The position numbers were made by a program, and so were the translations under genes. The notes beneath the pieces were generated by a model. The model saw only the letters and a list, made by a program, of their open reading frames with translations. It had not been told where the DNA came from and searched no databases. DNA of 64,000 nucleotides. It comes from Beta vulgaris subsp. vulgaris (taxonomy: Eukaryota > Streptophyta > Magnoliopsida > Caryophyllales > Amaranthaceae). The stretch lies in NCBI RefSeq assembly GCF_026745355.1, contig NC_079205.1, positions 41,091,182 to 41,155,181 on the forward strand, given 5' to 3'. Below are positions 1 through 15,100 of this stretch, one piece after another; the stretch's first letter is position 1; each line of letters opens with the position of its first letter.

Positions 1-156
1 ATCAAATAAGAAAAGTTGGTTAAGTGGACCGATAAAATGGAATGGATGATTTATATACCACTGGCTTTGATTTTCTTAGCCTCTAACGAGAATTGTTGAG
101 CAGATGCGGAAAAGAAAAAGGAAAGAGGGGGGGTTGGGGGTGATCAGATGAAGTAC

Positions 157-3100
157 CTGTTTTTTAAGCAATTTCTTTTTCCTTGATATGTCACCACCTG
201 TTCAGAGAATAAGAAAAGAGAATTCATGAAAAAATTGTCCCATAATGGTCAAGAAATAGCTTGAACTTGAGCCTAATGTTTTCCTTGCTTTTACCAATAA
301 GATAATTTTTTCATCACTTTGCAAGTGTTGTTCTAAAAACTCCTCTTTTTTTTTGGGGGGAGGGGGTGTTCAAGATATGTGTTATTCTACAATCCCAATG
401 TAATACTCTTTCGAACTATCTTCCTATCTTACCATTATTAATTGCTTTATTAAATAATACTTTTAAGTCATTTTATTGGAACTCCTTAATTTATGCACAC
501 AACTTTTGAAGTGCGTTACTTCAGGGATCGGCAAAATAATATGAAAATTATGAACAAGAGGTTCCCCAAGTTCCAAGTACGCATAGCAAGTGTTTAGAAC
601 AACTTGACAAAAAGAGAGAATATCTATCCTGGATCCTGGCAGAATGCTTTACTGTTTAGGCTTCAAGTTTTCATAGTCAGCTATCAAGATTAGTTGGGGA
701 AAGAAATTAAGATAAATTCCTCAAGCAGGGAAAGAATTTGTGTCAGTAAAAGGACAATCTTACTAAACAAGGTTAAATCTATACAAATATATTAAAAGAC
801 GTGCGTGACATGTATACACGCCACGTGGTACCTCGGTTACTCCACTAGAATTGTCCAATGTGTATTTAAGTCATGTCAATTAACAAAAGTAAAATTAGCT
901 TGCAACAAGATTTGAACCCGTCACCTCTTACTATTATACATGACACAATTACCATCTCAACCAACTTTTAATCATGTTTTAAGTGTCCACATTATTATAT
1001 TTGTACCTTTTAAATGTTGAGTTTTCCTTGATATATTTTAGTGAGAATGGAAAAAAAATACATATCAAGTCAGAAACATAATACCAACTAGGGGTAACGC
1101 CCAGGCCAAAATACTAGTTATATACAAAACAAGTTAGCCTTACCATAGCATTTGGCCAAAACATCCTTCCTGATTGCAGAAATAGCTTCACTTGCGATAA
1201 CTTTAGAGCCGATGCTTGCCTGTCAAATTGTTGCACAAACATTCAATCCCTATAAGCATCAGGACCAAAAGGGGGGTAAAGGGAAGATTAAACAGTCAAA
1301 GAAAGATCTCATAGCGTCAGATATGTGAAAGAGATCAGATTAAAATAAATCATTTCTGCGGCCCAACACAATACAAAGCTGAAGGACTACATATTATTTT
1401 GTCCACAAGATATGTAATGGGACAAGACATCTACTCTATACAACCCTAAAAGTGGCGTTTTTAACAATTTAGCATGCACCAATTAAACAATTTAAAATCC
1501 TTGACCTTTAACCCTGACACTTATTCCTCAACAACAAAGGATGTCTTCAGAAACTCCATTATCTCTATTTTATAGCTAATCATGTCAACTATCATCATTT
1601 TACCAAATCAATAGCAAATTACAAACTGATACAGGAACTCTAGATGTTCGTTCATCTTGAGGAGACGATACAGGAACTTAATATCCTGATTCTTGGCTCA
1701 ACAAAATGAGCTAAATAAGTAGCTTACTTCGACTTCACAACACCAAAATCTAGCTCATATCGAGGGAGGTGGGAGACTGAGCCTTTTTGGCAAAGTAACC
1801 ATTTGCTAATCTGAATTCTATAATAAATATACATTTCCTTTGTTCCAGAGTATGGCACATTGTCTACATATGGGTATCGCTAAATTCAATTATCTTTAGG
1901 TTATATGAAAATGCCTTGATGGGCAATAATTTTTGCGATATCTTATGTTGACAAGTTTACCTTAGTGTGTTTAAGCATGTTTCAGCATGATGCCATTCTT
2001 TTTTCTTTCTTTTTGAGGAAAAGAATGCCATTCTAGATTTCTAGGTGATCTTAATACTCTCACAGTTTGACTACTATTTATCATATTATAGTTATCATTT
2101 TAAGGTTATCAATTTAAAGTTACCCATGAAATGCCAAGTGATCCAATGCCATATTATCAATCCTTTTAACTAGCTCTTCTAAGGGGGCGTTTGGTTTCCA
2201 CAGGATAAAGGAATTGAATCAAGAAAAGGGGTAGAGGGGGAAAGGAAACTAAAACCCTTTGATTGAAAAGGTTGTTTGGTTGGTATATAACTCTTCCACC
2301 TTTCTTCCTCCTCTCACCATTTCTCCCTCCCTTGATTTGCTGCCGGTTCCCCTCCCTGTCGTCACCCCGACATCGCCGCTGCTTCCCATCCCCTCCCGGC
2401 AATGGCCCGCCTCCACACTGCCGCAGCCACCCCTTTTCTATTTTTTCTCTTTTATCTCATCACCTCCTCAAAAGGTTAAATTTGAGGTTTAAACGGTCAA
2501 ATTCAGCCATAAAAACTTCAGATCTGAAGTTTTTATGGCCGAATTTGACCTCCTAAACCCATGATTAATAGTAAGAAGAGGGATTCCATCCTTCCTCTTG
2601 ATTTTCTTTGAAACTTTAGGGTTATGGATTATTGGGTGGGTGGTGGTGGATCTTTTCGTTAGTTGTGGGTTTACGGGGTGGTATTTTTTTCAAGTGAGTC
2701 ATGGTGCTTTTTGAGTGGTTATGGTTGTTTTCGACTGGGTGGGGGTGGGTTTTTAAGGTGGTGGGATGGGTTTCTTGGGTGGTTTATGGGTGGATTTTGT
2801 GGGTTAGTGGCAATGTTGGTGGCTTCAAGTGGTGGGTGCAGTGGCTTGGTGATTGCGGTGCTTATGGGCGGTGGTTGTGGTGTCTTTAAGTGGTGGGTGT
2901 AGTGGCTTGATGGTCGTGGGTAAGTGATGGTGTTGCTTCTGTTGGGGTCAAGTGGTGGTGCTGCTGCTGTTGGGGTCAAGTATGTATGGTGGAGTGTTGT
3001 GGTCAAGGTTGGTCAAAGTTGATCAAGGTGTAGAGGAGTTTTGGGGTAAGGTGAAACCCTAAGGGGGTTGGGGAATCAATGTAGAGGCGTATGGGACTAA

Positions 3101-6100
3101 CAAAGGGGTAAAGGGAATAATTAAAATGGCTTACCAAACAAGATATAAGGGAATCAGAGTTGTTGTTTCCCTTTCCCTTTCTTAAAACTCCCAAAAAAAA
3201 CGCCCCCTTAGTCAATATAAGATATTACTAAAAAGTAACAAGACACTAATACTTATCATTTTAAAATTACCATGTACCAATGATGTGTTATGTTTCAAAT
3301 TAATAGTAATAAGTTTTCATTATAAGAATATTATTGAGAGAAATAATTAATGTAGGATTAAAGATGGAGATAATAAATTCGGAAAAGATTATCAATAATC
3401 CCACCGGATTTTTTTTACAGTATCCACTTTGACTTTTCTAGTCGTAGTTAGAAAATTATAATTTTAAATTCTAGCTAATACAACTATCAAATCCTTATCA
3501 TAGATCTTGTTAGATTCGTCTCAACATGTTTTTTCAAAATATCAACCCCATATAATTTTAACTAGTATATAATTAAAGATAATAATGGCCAAATCTGTGT
3601 ATCAGCTACCATGAAATTCAAGGTGGTAAGCTTAAAAAGTGGTAAGCTAACGCAGGGAAAAGAGCCAATTAAATTTCGTCCGCTCTTGATTATTATAGAT
3701 ATGATAGCTGTTTCTTCAGGTGAACGAAAAACATATGACCAGCTGCATAGCCTCATCAAAGATAAGGAAACATATGGTCCTTAATAATAGATTCTATTCT
3801 TTCCTGAGTTAGAAACAAAATCAGCAGATTAGCATAAGACAGGAATGTGAAAATAGAAAAGAACTTTTTACTTCTACCAGAAAAGCAGAAAAGTCCAGAA
3901 CAGGGGCACTGAAAAGGATGGATGACATGCTTCACATCCAGCCAAAGTCTGTAAAAACGGCTGGCAAGTGGGCAGAACCAATCAATGACAACGAGTACAT
4001 TGATGAAACTGCAGTTCTCCACAAGCCCTAATGTCTCGACTGCTTGTTAGCAAAGTTGGGTTTCAACTGAAAGATCTAGAGTTTCCTTATTCTACACCTG
4101 CAGTCCTGCACGCTACATCTGGAATGGTGTAAATTAAGACGACTTTAACAGAAGTGGATCGTATCTCCCCCTAAAAGGTTCCAACGAAGTATACTTTTGG
4201 TTGGATGAGTATACTTTGTGTAGGGTCATGTCAACACACTACATGGCCCTATTAAACTGAGTCTGAGTATGATCAATGATGACAGAGCCTCAGTTGTCAA
4301 TACTTTACAAACCTGTGATATGAAAATTTCTAAAAGACAGAATGGAGTTTCAGCATAAATGCATGCCTCCATATAGCACTTATCACAAGAAAACCAAACT
4401 GAAGAAAGTTTTTAAAAAAAGAAATGACACCAGAGTCACTTGGAAGATTATGAGCAGCAAGACTTATATCAGGGATGTAGCAAACTAATCCAATCTCAGA
4501 TATAATACCTAAAAATATCCATTTATCATTGTTATTTAAATTAAGTTCTTTCGCAATTTATTTCTGATTGTTAAATCGATTTCTTGCCTTGAGAGAGAAC
4601 TCGTCTAGCACATCATGAACAATTATTTTCTCCAATGTGACGACGCAGTACTTACTTGAATAGGTACTTTAAACATCTGACGTGGAATAAGCTCCTTCAG
4701 CTTTTGAGTCAAGGCACGCCCCACACCGTATGCCTGATGAGAAATCAGAATAATAATCAGTGATACAATTCCATAACTGACCACAAGCCACGCAGATGTA
4801 TCTTCTCAAATAGAGGGACAGAAAGAGCAACTAATATGGGGAGTGAGCAGAGTGCTAAGTGATTCAACCATGACGACCAACGATGATCATACAATTAGGA
4901 TAGCTAACACTAACTAAAGCTAATTGATGAATATACTTATGAGTTATGTCCACATGAAATATCCATGTAAGGCACAACATAACAAGTCAATTCCAGTGAC
5001 TTATACCATATAATGGAATTTCTCTTCTTCAGGACTCCTGCTTCTCAACAAGGAAGCAAACACAGATTGCGGTTTGAACAAATAATTACACAAAATACCT
5101 GCTGCCGAACATTATCAATCATTTCCTCCTGTGATAGGAATCAGCAATCTGCTTAGTTAAGTTATAGCTAACTTGGTCTTCAAAGTTTCACAGCCAGGCT
5201 AAAGTTTGGATTTTCAGAAAGACAGAAACAGATATAGCCTCCCTTTTACCACTCAATTTACTCCAATATAAAATTTATAATAATAATAAAAAAGAATAAA
5301 GAAAAGATAAGTTTGTGGAATAGCCCTGTGCCAATCACAAGCCTTTACTAAAGCTTTACGTCAAAGTCGAACTTTCTTCGCTTTCATATTCTACAATCAC
5401 CTTCCTGAAAGCTCAGTCATAGTTCATCAACTATTTAACTCACAAAGAAAATGTATATGTTACTTATAATAAGGCATTCTACCACCAATCCTAACTATAA
5501 AAAAGTTGGTTTCAACTGGCACAGGTTTTCAGAGCACTATAAACCACAGTGAAACTTCAGATTTGCTATCTGTATTCAACTCAAATTTTCAGCTGAGCAC
5601 CTATATTAAGTCAATTATACATTCCTACTCTTTAACAATTGCTCCTTCTCTCTCAAACTGCTACTTTGCTGATGCAGAAGCATCCTCACCAAAAGGAGGT
5701 CAATCATAAAACAGGAGCAACAGCCCTAATCTTGTCATCTGTTGACTCATATGAACAGTCATTTTATCCGATGTCATCACCTGATCACGATTCATCAATC
5801 TTATGATTTCTCATTTGAATCTCCTACCTCTCCTTTTTTTCTCTCTTATCCATATGCACTATTAGACCTGCATCGATATCTCTCGTACTACACCTGCACC
5901 TTTTTTATAGGTGACATTGTGTATTTTTATGAGCCAAATGTAGCTTCTACCTTGTAAAGTCCCATAAACAACTTCGTCACAAAGCATACATAACATTATA
6001 TATTTATTCTCACCAACTGAGGCAAAGTATTGACCAACTTCAGGTAAAGATAGGCTAAGACAACATTCTTATTGATCCAGCAGTTCTGTATACAATTCTC

Positions 6101-9100
6101 TTCAAAACAGAACTTCTGCTATTGATTCACTCCTCGATATGAGATACCTGCATGTCTATAATTTAAATTGCAACCATGGAAGTTTGATGAGCCTCTTCAC
6201 AGTAATGTAAGCTTTGAAAGGAATAAAAGAGGAAGTATACTGGTGCGCGTAGCTCTTCTATGGATTTCGTGGCTAGAGCAGAATGATAGAAGTCTCTATG
6301 GGGAAAAAAAAAAACATGGGGTTTTGTGCCATAAAGTGTTTCACCTTTTTCTTTAATGCCAGTATATGGGCATCTTCCTAGGCCTCACTTCAGAAAGAAT
6401 GTTATGCATGGTTGGCGCATCACTTGTATTAGATTTTGTTAGAAAACAAATCGTCCTCGATGAAGGTATACTTCTCTCTTCTTTTTAGTAATACTTTTTC
6501 CTTATCCAGAGAGAGAAGAGGGGAAACCCAGAGTACCGTTGTAGGAGTCACGAGTGTCAAATTCAAATATATATTTATATATATATAGGGGCAAGATCAT
6601 GAGAAATGAGAATGAATCTCAACCACACAATTGGATTAGAGTTACAACACTTGTTCATTAGAGTTATAACCCCCTAAAATATTTTGAGCCCAAAAAAAAA
6701 TTTTTTGAAATTTTTTTTTCTAATATTCTTTTTTTGGAGTTACATCACTTTTTCATTAGAGTTACATCACATTCATAAGAGTTATAGCGTGTAAAATCCA
6801 TTCTCATTTCTCATGTAAGTATGCATTCTCATATAAACTCACTTCTATATATATATATATAGATGAACGTAAGTTGTTCTATTATTAGCTTCAGTTAAAA
6901 TATCCCTCCTCTGCTCCCAATTAGGAGTTCTCAAGTAAAAATCCACTTCTACTATACTTTTATACATACTTTTTCATCCTAGCCTTACAAAACACAAATT
7001 AAATTCACCTCTCAAACGCAAAACAATAGAAGTGATATGAAAGGCGTATTTCGTACTCTTTACAATTTTAAAACTTACAACATTTTAACCAAATATTTTA
7101 ACCAATATAGCGCCACTGTAAAATGTCAATGCGGCATTTCAGTGCCACTTTATAATATCAGTTGCCACTTTACAGATAATACACGTCAAAAGGGGTCACA
7201 ATGACAAATAATTTGGATCAAAGAGAGTATTTGTTTGATAATATCTGGAACGCCATTGAAGAGCACAAAAGAATGCGTAATTTGACAGAAGCTGATCAAC
7301 TTAACAAAACCTGATTACCTTATCCTTGTGGACAATAGTAGCCAAAGGATCCACACAATCCCCATTTATTAGAATATCAAGCTTAACCAAGTCACTTTCT
7401 CGATACCTGGCAGTTCAAGTGAAGATAAACTATGAGCAAACTCATCATCTTCCTTTAGCTTATTAACTTCACTAATTTTTAAAACTTTTGACATTTGATA
7501 GGGTAGAAAGCCAAAAGTAGAGATGTTCCAGATTTAGGGAAAAATGCCCGCTTGAAAGCAGTGTTTTGAAAAACTCGAAGCACACTGAGGCGATAGGGGT
7601 CCTAGAGCCTGGGCGCACAGAGAAGGTGATTTGCAGTTAATAATAGTACTTTCTGGTGGGAAAAAAACTCAAAAAAACGCTTCGCCTATTGCAATAAAAG
7701 GGTTAGACACTTAAGACCCCTACTGCCTTGGTCTTTCAGCACCTAGGCACGCCTGAGACACTGCTTGGAACTTGGAAGCGTAGAAGATCAGAGGATTTAA
7801 AGCGCGCAAATATGTCAAGAAATTCATGTTTCATTAGAAACAATAAACACTACCCAATTAAAGTGTACTCCATGCTGGCATAACCCTTACTCCTGGACTT
7901 GAGCTGGTCAAAAAAATCACCCACCATCTGTTTTATTGAATTGATTATGTCAGCAATATAAAAGGAACAGCCAATTTAATTGGCAAACAAGATCACATAA
8001 GTTGGAGAAATTGACCAATTGAATTCGAGAAACCTACCTCCGCCAGCGGCATTTCATAAATTAATGATGCTCTATTCTCAGCGATATATTTCATTTCTTT
8101 AAACACTGCCCTTCTATCTTGAGCCAGCTCCATTAATGAACCAATATAGTCTTTTGGTGTAAGCATTTCAATCTAAATAAACAATATTGCAATGGAACTT
8201 CACGCAGGGAATTTGTGAAAACTAAAATGCAGCTTCAATCTGATCATAACATAAAGACAACAGCTTGTTCAAGGGACAGATGAGAACCTTAACATACGGC
8301 TCTTCAATTGACTTTCGTTTTCCAGGTTCTGGAAGAAGAGAAGGATTGGAGCATTCAATCTGAATTAATCATTATGAAATCAGTTTAACTAGTAGAACAG
8401 AGTAAGAGACAGTCTATTTAACTGATGGAAACATAAACATTTAAAAGAATCTAACTCAAACTTCACAATTCATGAACACTAAAAAAGATACCCTACACCA
8501 AGACAAAATTCCTCATCTTGGCCCCTTGAAGGAAAAAAGAGTAGAAGAGAAGATAACCAACATTCCCAAAATTGCAACTGACCTTAGAAACAGCAAGACT
8601 AAGATATTACATGAAAATTGTGCAACTTTGCAAGTGAATACAAGAAATATGAAAACTCCTACTGAGGTCCAAAATTGCGATTACCATTTCAGCATCTGAG
8701 CGATACACTCGGTATACCACACTCGGGGCAGTAGTGATTAGGGACAAATTATACTCTCGTTCCAGTCTCTCCTGCATGATTGCCACAAATCATTATTCCA
8801 TATACATGGCTAGATATCATTTCAATATATGACAGCCACTATGCAAATGATTTAGATATCAGACGCATCTTCTCTCTGAGACCTCATTATAAGGGTTTTT
8901 GAGCTAACCCCAACCAGGATATTAGGCTACGACAGCCGCATTGCTGCAATCGCGACCATATCCGAGATTTAAAACCATGCCTTGCAGAGAATAGAGAGCA
9001 TGATTACCTGAATTATCTCCATGTGGAGAAGACCCAAAAACCCACATCGAAACCCAAAACCCATTGCAGATGAAGTCTCTGGTTCAAACTGTAAAAATGC

Positions 9101-12100
9101 AGAACAGATAAAATTACATCCTGCTCCCTCTAAGCCAAGTCCAGGTGTCCAATAGAGTGCAACAAAACAGCAAGAAAGTTGAAGACATAAAATATGCTCC
9201 AACACACATGCAAAAATGTTGGTAGTTAGCTTTGGGGAAAGAGGGGAATGAAAAACTAATTTGTTAGCTCAAAGGAGAGAAGCCTCCTAGATATTTTATT
9301 ACAACTCTAATAAATAAATAAAAGAAGCTCATAGTCAGTAGGCACAAGGTAGCAAACTAAATGAGGTCAACACACTGAGGATATCTTGTCTACTTTACTG
9401 CTACGGATGATACCAATGAATCTGAAGAATGATAAGCATGCAGGGAAGTACCATTGCAATTGCATGGGTAAAGTTGCATATATATTGCCCCCACTACTTT
9501 ACTGTAGGCATGAGTCTCATGAGAGCCCAGGAAAAATGATAAGAATTGATAGCATGAGCTAAGAAATCCCGATCTTTCTTTCTGAATTGGTTGCATGAAC
9601 TTCCTTTTGTGTAAGGTGACACTGGCACCCCCTTTGGAGTCTTTTGAATATGTCTATTACTTATCAAAATCGAATAATTTAAAAAATATATGTCTGAAAT
9701 AGTTATTCTTTTTATTTACCTTCAGGGCAGCGTCATTAAGCTGCAGCTTTTCCAAGGCATCACGTAACTCGGGAAATCTGCAAACAGGAAAAACTGGCCA
9801 TCAGTATCAATTGGAAATTAGTTAACTGAATTCTAGCCTCAAAATGACATTAAGCATCTTATATGGAAAATGGGTTATTACTGATCGGCATCAACAGGAA
9901 ATAAACCACAGAAGACCATGGGAGTAACCTCCTGATATCCAGGAAGTGGTTCCTCTGCCTTCCGGCCATAATGAGTGATGGTGTCACCAACTCTAGCATC
10001 TGCAACTGATCTTATTGAGGCCGAGAGGTAACCAACCTGAAAGTCAAGCAAGCAAAAAAGTCAAATCATGCTCCAGAAGAGGAAAGTAGACCCTTAAAAA
10101 CACTATCAATGACTACAAATAATCAACAATAAAGACTTTAGACCTAGTAGATATGCTAATATTATAATGGGTTGGAGGATAATCATAACGAAAATACATA
10201 AGATACCATCGAGAGTTGTGACTTCACGTAAAGAGACCATTAAGAATTCTTCTGCAACTGAAAAAATACTCTTTCAGGTACCTTTCAAGAGCATTCTGTT
10301 CACAAAACCTGGAAAACTACCACAACTAACAGACCTATTTCACTTCCAGCGATGACGAGGACACGTAGATTATATATTCACGCAACACTGCATATGTTTT
10401 CCCTTCACAAAGGTTCTACATCAGGATTTAGAAATATATATTAATATGATTTTTTAGAGTCACGAAATTCCCAAACACATCTTCAACCACATCATTGTTC
10501 TTTTTCCAGTGTTCCTCCAACATTAAGTCTCCCTTGAAAAATAAAAACTTTGTCCTTTGATGGAACTATGCTCAACCTGAAATGACATACACACATAGTC
10601 ATCCACCTAGGCTCATTGATCAGGAAATATTATTTGAGACTTAGCCCAGACCTTGATCATGAAAATTCCATATTAGCTGCAATAACCTCTATGGTTGGCC
10701 ATTAGTTTCCTCGATCACATTGAAAGGAGAAAGCCCCAAAATTCTTGACGTGTATGCTATGTATTAAAGGTAGATCTGAGGCATACAAGCATAAAGCTCA
10801 GAAGATGATCACCATTCACCTAATAGCACTCAAGATACAAGAGACAGTTTTATGTGCCTTGCAGGATTTTCAATCTCTTTACAATAAGATGAAACCATGA
10901 AGTATAGTACTCTTAGCTTATACTACCTCCGGGCTTTATTAGTTTACCCGTATTCCTTTTTGGGATATCCCTTATTAGTTTACCCATTTCTTTTGTTTCT
11001 ATTTTTGAAATCGGACCACTAACTTTCCATCACACATACATTCAACTTTAACATAAAATAATAGTTTCTCATACCTTCTATGTCCCACAACATTGTTTCT
11101 CCTAAACCTTTGTGCAAAAGAAACGGGTAAACTAGTAAAGACCGGAGGGAGTATTATATCAAATTGTGATACATTAATATGAGAAGTTATTTTCTTTTTG
11201 ATTTACATAAAAGTAGTTTAGATGATTGTAATGATGCATGACTTTATGTATAGCATTCTTATACAAATGACTGAATTATTAACTGAAGACATGTGTGCCT
11301 GGCTTTGAGTAGGCATGTACGGATGTACCTTTGCCTCGCACCTTATGCCTAGGTACCGATGGCCCTAAGGCCATCTGTGCGCCTTAAGCCTTTTTAGCAC
11401 TATTCATGCATATTTTAGATGAGCCATTATGAGCAAGGATAATTTGATTAAACATAAAATATAAATTAAAAGATAACAATATCAAATTATGATGACATTC
11501 CCTCAATCACAAATTTCAGGAATAGATTAGAGCATTCACAACAGATAACGATAGCATTGTGACAAACTTGAATATTTAATGACTGGAATATGGGCAAAGA
11601 AAGAACAGACAGGAAAGTTCAGCTATAAAAGACATAATAAACCTACAAAACAAAATGAGGTCCAGCAGTACTATCCTACCTCACCAGCGTAGAGTTTTTC
11701 GGCTTGCATCTGACTGGGAGAAAGAACTCCAATTTCATCAGCGAAGTAATCCTGAGAGTCAGAGTAGGCCCTGCATCAGCTTCCAGAAATGGGTATCCAA
11801 AGCAGAAAAAAGCAATGGTGTAACTAAAATCTATTAAGAATTGAGACATGATGCCATCCACAATTAACAAATCAACTTATTCATTTTAAACCTGAAACAT
11901 GAAAGAGCAACAAGAGAACAAATTTTCAGCTCTCGGCTATTATGAGTCAAATAATGTCCCATTAAACTATCCTGTACTTCTCACTTATCATGAAAAAACA
12001 AGCCAATTTTGTGTTTCCTTCAGGGTTAGAAAAAATAGCTTCTCAATAATTTTTAAAAGGAAGCATGATTCTTCAACTTAAGGTTCAAGAGAAGCAGCCC

Positions 12101-15100
12101 TTCAAAGATACGAGCCAACATCTGACTAAACAAGTCAACCTTAGCTTCTGGAAGAGTCTTGGGAAGCTGCCTTCTCAAATAATTTTCTTCATCATGTACA
12201 TCTTTCGATTCTTCATATTCTCTAGAGAAGTCGTTGCCACTAGGAAAGGCAAATATTATGTGAATAATCATTACATCAGTCAGCTTTGGGAAGTAGAGAG
12301 CTTAAGGAAATGTCATGAAAGCTATAGGCAAGCTCTTATCTGACTCCTTGGGATCAGCATATCTAATTCAAAGATTCTTCTTGTTTCTTTTTCCTGTAGG
12401 CAACTTTAGTCCTCCCTGACACCCAGATATTTTAATCTAAGGACCAAAGGAAGGCAAAGCCCTTGTGTGGAAGGTTTATTAGGAAAGGTTTGACAGTAGC
12501 TAGGATGACACAATAAGTACATTTCTCTTTTGCAGGGGTGCTAGGAAGTATAAAAACAGGAAATCATGTATCTCGCATTTTCAGCTGGCTGCATCCGCTC
12601 CGAGTAGGTCATTAGAAATTGTTATGATGCTGTGGGTAAGTCTCCCATCCAGGGAAAAAAAATGCGCTCGCGGTCGCGTTGTCGCGGGAACGGCTTGTAA
12701 CGGCGAAATAGAACGTTTCGCGGCCGACGCGGCGTGAATTTTTTTAAAAAATTCACATTAATATGTTTTAACCTTATTTGCGTTTTTATAGTTTATGAAG
12801 CATTATTACAACATAATATAATCAAATCTAATAGAATATCATGTTTCCTCAACTATATAATTAAATCATAAAAAAAAGTTGGCCAATGTTTGAAAAGAAC
12901 GGATGTAACGGGGATAAAATCGGTCTAATGCGGCGAGATCGCGTTACGGAACGGACAACGCGGCGAGAAGTACGTGAATTTTATTATGGCGTTCCGTAAC
13001 GGGATTTCGCGGAACGGCAAATCCAAAATCCGTTACAGAATGGCCGTTCTGTAACGGAACGGGAGAGTTTTAATTCCCTGCTCCCATCTACTTTGATACA
13101 TTTATAGATCTTGTTATTTTTTAAAGGATAAGAGAAGGAAATTTTCGAAAGCCAGCTCTGCACCAGAGGAGGAATGGAATGACACAAAGAATGGAGTCAT
13201 ACTTGTTGTCATGATTCTCTATCAGTTTGCTTATTTGCTATAGTTTAGTTTTCACTTTTCATCGCTTGCATTTGGAAGTTCATGGGAATTCTTCATGGTG
13301 GAATATTGAAGACCTTTTATGCAAGTTTTCACCATCAATTTCTGCTGCTCCTCTCTGGTGTAATTTTTGTATTTTTGCTTCAGTGGCTTTTTCTCGTCTA
13401 AATAATGCACAGATGCGACCAGCATTTGCCTTCGGCAAAAGCATTCTGCATGCTGTACTGGGTTAATTGCTTTGTTTTGTTAGGTTGCCGGCATATTAAA
13501 TAGGTAAGGCTGCCTTCAAATGACCTGGGTTTGGCAGGAACATTATAAGACGCACGGCATACTAATTTAGTTCCAACTATCAACAGAAAAAGGAGAGCAC
13601 GCAATATGCAGAGTTCAATATGAATACCAAATACATAACTTATAAAACATCTAAAGGCTCAACGGATGTGACCTATGTCCAACACTAGAATTCATGGGTT
13701 CATCGGTTATCACAATGCACAAAGGTACAGTTCTTTTTAAAAGGTATTAATCGGGACCGGCAGGGTTCTAAGGCTCAAAGAAAATGGCTTCTCCCTCCCA
13801 GTTTTGTGAATTTCCAACACTGTTTCCTTCTTTTTGAGGGTTGTAGGCTTGTAGCCCCCTTGTAAATTGTATATCAAGCTCCTGTTTTGTGGCCTAAAAG
13901 ATGATGACTCGATAGCAAATAAGGGATCAACAGTAAAAATCCAAATAAGTACTCACCTTTCCACTATTAATGAAATAGATTCGGTCACCTTTCTTCATAG
14001 TCCCATCAATTACTCGAAAATACGCGATAACTCCCCTATAAGGGTCATAATAACTGCAAAACATTCGAAAGAAATCTATTTACCAAATCAATTGGGAAAT
14101 CTGATCAGTAGGATTAAAGTAAACTTGGAATTAGAATAAATAAAGGATCAAGAGATTCATAGACCCGAATTATTTGGCAATTGGTAGGATTGTAGGCCCC
14201 GTCGCAATGGTACAGAGGGCATGCTCACCAATAACATATGAAGTAGCTTTATAGTGTTTTGACAAAGTTAAAACACTACCAATTTTAATTTCTTGTTCGA
14301 CAAAGTAGCACTAAGCACTAGCCTCCTTATGACATCAATAACAGCATTTCAAAAGAGCACTAGCCTCCTTATGACTTCCATCAGAGACTGGGGACATGAA
14401 CCACTACCCCTTAGAAAGACCAAGAGGCTAAACCAAAGCTTTCTCATACACTGTTGTTTTTAAACAAACTAACACAAACAATCATCCTGTAGACAGCATA
14501 AGTAGATGAGATTTCTTTATTGTTGACTGAGAGAAAGTTTAGAAGAAACATCAATCTGACAAAATACACATAAAGTAATAAGCTAGAGCCCTTCCTCATT
14601 AAAAATATTAATGAGCATATGATACTCAGACCCTTCATTTTAGTTGAAATATCCATGGCGGATATTTGACACTCCAGAACTGGGAAAATTAATTTCTACT
14701 TACATGTATTACAAAGGAAAAATTTCGATGTCAAACAAACTTATTGGAAAATTAATCCTTGATCAGGATTCAAGATTCAGGATTCCTAATCATAGCTTTT
14801 GGACACTCAAAACCATGTCCCTCGAACTTCATGCTCAAAATAATCCATGTCAGACTTTTGGAACCATACCCAAGTCTGACACTCGTAAGTCGTACACTCG
14901 TATCTGAGTCCAAGTCTTACAAAGTACCAACTTCAGAGAGCAATCTAATACATCTTGTACTCCAAATCAAGAATTAAAGCTCTTAACCATGATGGACAAA
15001 GAGAAGCTACAAGCATATGAATTTTCATGTCAAGCTAAAGTTTCGGACCTGCCTGACGCTCTGACCTACTTGCAGAATTACAAATTTCAGTACTCATTAG

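Noticed and set aside
2663..3006. Overlapping ORFs of 62-95 codons on both strands
   Set aside because: They lie in a GTGG/GGGT low-complexity interior of a TIR element and encode only Gly/Trp/Val or Thr/Pro/His runs.
11290..11410. Possible hAT MITE like 7559-7763
   Set aside because: Shared 'gcctaggta' and 'gcgccttaagcc' words suggest a decayed relative, but I found no matching ends or duplication.
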